A stretch of 64,000 bases of DNA from an archaeon (GTDB lineage: Archaea > Thermoplasmatota > Thermoplasmata > Methanomassiliicoccales > Methanomethylophilaceae), in contig JAKSHS010000001.1 of NCBI GenBank assembly GCA_024399275.1, forward strand, positions 62,001-126,000, in the 5' to 3' direction. Numbering within the stretch: position 1 is the first letter of the stretch; each line of letters begins with the position of its first letter. The notes below the pieces were generated by a model, which saw only the letters and a list, made by a program, of their open reading frames with translations, was not told the DNA's origin and did not search any database. Shown here in pieces: positions 62,823 to 64,000 of this stretch. Position numbers and translations under genes: made by a program.

Positions 62823-63479
62823 ATGGACGAGAAGTACACCCTAGTCCTCAAAAAGATTGCTCTTCTTGGCGGCCTAGACGACTATGTTGTAGTGTCATCG
62901 GGAGAATTAGGAAACGAGCTGAGAATAAGTCAACAGTCTGCCTCTAAAAGAATCTTAAGGCTTCTGGACATGGGACTTATAACTCGTGATCTCGGCGCAA
63001 GGAGGCAGCGCATCAGGCTTACAGACAAAGGAATCGAAGCCATAAGGAAGGAATATATAGAATACCGGAGAATTTTTGAATCTGAGGGCTGCATAATTCT
63101 TCACGGAGTAGTCACGTCCGGAATGGGTGAAGGCAAATATTACGTTTGCCAGAAAGATTATATGAGCCAGTTCGAGAAAGTTCTTGGTTATATCCCATAT
63201 GAAGGCACTTTTAACGTTGCTATCAATAAAGGTGAGCTTGGAAAATTAGACATCATTAAAAATGCTGAGGGAGTAGTCATTAAAGGATTTTCCAGCACAA
63301 GTAGAAGTTTCGGAGACGTTACTCTATATAAAGCGAAAATACACAATGTAGATTGCGCAGTCATAGTACCGAAAAGATCTCATTATAAGGAAATACTGGA
63401 GATTGTTTGTCAATTTCACATTAGAAGAACATTCGGCCTTTCCGAAGGAGATCCAGTAGACCTCAGAGTAGAACTTTAA
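62823..63479 (+). CDS. ribK: CTP-dependent riboflavin kinase fused to a winged-helix regulator (RbkR type)
   Basis: A 218-residue two-domain protein. Residues 1-85 are a winged helix (SSGELGNELRISQQSASKRILRLLDMGLITRDL). Residues 90-218 are the DUF120 kinase, which uses CTP to make FMN (GVVTSGMGEGKYYV, GYIPYEGTFNVAI, LRVEL at the end). This is the architecture of RbkR, a regulator of riboflavin genes in archaea. A palindrome overlaps the expected transcription start, consistent with control of its own gene. No riboflavin synthesis gene is nearby. Confidence 0.93.
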   Translation: MDEKYTLVLKKIALLGGLDDYVVVSSGELGNELRISQQSASKRILRLLDMGLITRDLGARRQRIRLTDKGIEAIRKEYIEYRRIFESEGCIILHGVVTSGMGEGKYYVCQKDYMSQFEKVLGYIPYEGTFNVAINKGELGKLDIIKNAEGVVIKGFSSTSRSFGDVTLYKAKIHNVDCAVIVPKRSHYKEILEIVCQFHIRRTFGLSEGDPVDLRVEL

Positions 63480-63516
63480 ACTATTTCCTCACTATTCTAA
63501 CGTATCGTGGGGACAT

Positions 63517-63553
63517 TGCGCAATCACTCACTCTGGTGAGTTCACATTGTGCA
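63517..63553 (+). terminator. Long hairpin after the riboflavin kinase gene
   Basis: TGCGCAAT pairs with ATTGTGCA (one G-U) outside, and ACTCAC-TCTG-GTGAGT inside, separated by a 1x4 internal loop. This makes a 14-pair hairpin 37 bases after the stop. No T-tract follows, so termination is not certain; it could be a processing or stability element or part of a small RNA. Confidence 0.4.
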
Positions 63554-63702
63554 CACAGAATTCATAAACTGGAATAAGAGTAAATTTCACGCTTATCACA
63601 TCATGTTCTATTCAAACCTAAAACCACATCGCACACAACACGCAAATAATTCAAACTATCGTTCCCTTTCCAAAAATATGCGCTGCACAGTCCAACCAAA
63701 TA

Positions 63703-63712
63703 TTTTTAAATA
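63703..63712 (+). promoter_or_regulatory. TATA box of tRNA-Glu
   Basis: TTTTTAAATA centred about 26 bases before the first base of the mature tRNA, the standard distance for archaeal tRNA promoters with little or no 5' leader. Confidence 0.6.
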
Positions 63713-63733
63713 GTATCTATCATGACCACCGGA

Positions 63734-63806
63734 GCTCATGTAGTGTAGCGGCCAATCATTCGGCCCTTTCGAGGCCGGTACTCGGGTTCGAATCCCGACA
63801 TGAGCA
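63734..63806 (+). tRNA. tRNA-Glu (anticodon TTC)
   Basis: A complete 73-base cloverleaf. The acceptor is GCTCATG/CATGAGC with discriminator A, and the D-stem is GTG/CAT with one G-T pair. The anticodon stem CGGCC/GGCCG encloses loop CTTTCGA, anticodon TTC. The variable loop is GTAC, and the T-arm is TCGGG-TTCGAAT-CCCGA. There is no intron and CCA is not fully encoded (CCG follows). Confidence 0.95.
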
Positions 63807-64000
63807 CCGTGACATTCACCCTCACACCGAGTGGTCGTACACATCTGGCATTCCAATTGGCAGATCGCGCGGCAGACATGAAACATGATGGTGACACACA
63901 TCTGTCGAATCCCAAGAGGCGTCTCAGAAAATGCACTCTCTGCACATCCTCACTGACAGTCCCAGCATTCTATTCTGCACACCATACATTAAGATATAAT

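Noticed and set aside
63656-63945. Two overlapping minus-strand frames at the right end
   Set aside because: They are antisense to tRNA-Glu and its promoter and have no plausible protein features.
1-64000. CRISPR array, insertion sequence or prophage
   Set aside because: No regularly spaced repeats, transposase, integrase or phage structural gene was seen; the window is mostly housekeeping genes.

Overview
The window is archaeal: it carries the spc-type ribosomal protein operon in archaeal order (with eS4, eL32, eL19, the RNase P protein Rpp29 and SUI1), TATA-binding protein, RNA polymerase subunit RpoK, MBF1, PAN, a thermosome, RPA, the RFC small subunit, CDP-archaeol synthase, PurP and a CTP-dependent riboflavin kinase. 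The gene set (a bacterial-type GrpE-DnaK-DnaJ set beside a thermosome, formate-tetrahydrofolate ligase, HypF, a corrinoid salvage cluster with an importer, AT-rich spacers, many TATA-driven apparently leaderless genes) fits the Thermoplasmata. My best guess is a member of, or close to, the Methanomassiliicoccales. This placement is inference; no rRNA or mcr marker is present.

Layout. 1-12640: S19 (cut by the window edge) to SecY, then an EMC3-like membrane protein, cytidylate kinase and the tRNA pseudouridine synthase, all on the plus strand and tightly packed. 12716-14579: three genes I cannot assign. 14893-25644: TrpRS and PheRS alpha, two HAD phosphatases, family-4 uracil-DNA glycosylase, PyrE, CarS, PurP, and RPA with its partner. 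25961-34874: tRNA-Ile, Fhs, RFC small subunit, NfeD/stomatin pair, a tRNA thiolation enzyme, CysS and TBP. 34990-40801: tRNA-Cys, PyrK-PyrD, a cysteine desulfurase and HypF. 40974-49124: a corrinoid salvage and uptake island. 49894-55921: Apt, an HxlR regulator, a flavin-barrel protein, S2, RpoK, a DUF2240-like protein, MBF1, PAN and a GPN GTPase. 56028-61284: DnaJ, DnaK, GrpE and thermosome. 61443-64000: a GNAT acetyltransferase, a small membrane protein, the riboflavin kinase/regulator RbkR and tRNA-Glu.

The most unusual locus is the corrinoid island. Its CobQ/CbiP homologue has an N-terminal cysteine-rich domain and keeps the glutaminase catalytic residues, but the ATP-binding motifs of its synthetase half are eroded, including the P-loop lysine. 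Its BtuF-like receptor carries an extra N-terminal domain resembling DUF4430, a family related to the beta domain of transcobalamin. Together with CobT, CobY, CobS and BtuCD this looks like a scavenging system with a reworked amidotransferase.

Regulatory signals. A perfect palindrome lies between the TATA box and the start of the riboflavin kinase/regulator gene. A long interrupted helix brackets the ribosome binding site of the DUF2240-like gene. Tandem repeats lie one helical turn apart in front of the gene following HxlR. Direct repeats lie between cobQ and cobT. Several hairpin terminators can be seen. TATA-box spacing was used to choose starts for purP, tbp, MBF1, apt, btuF and others.
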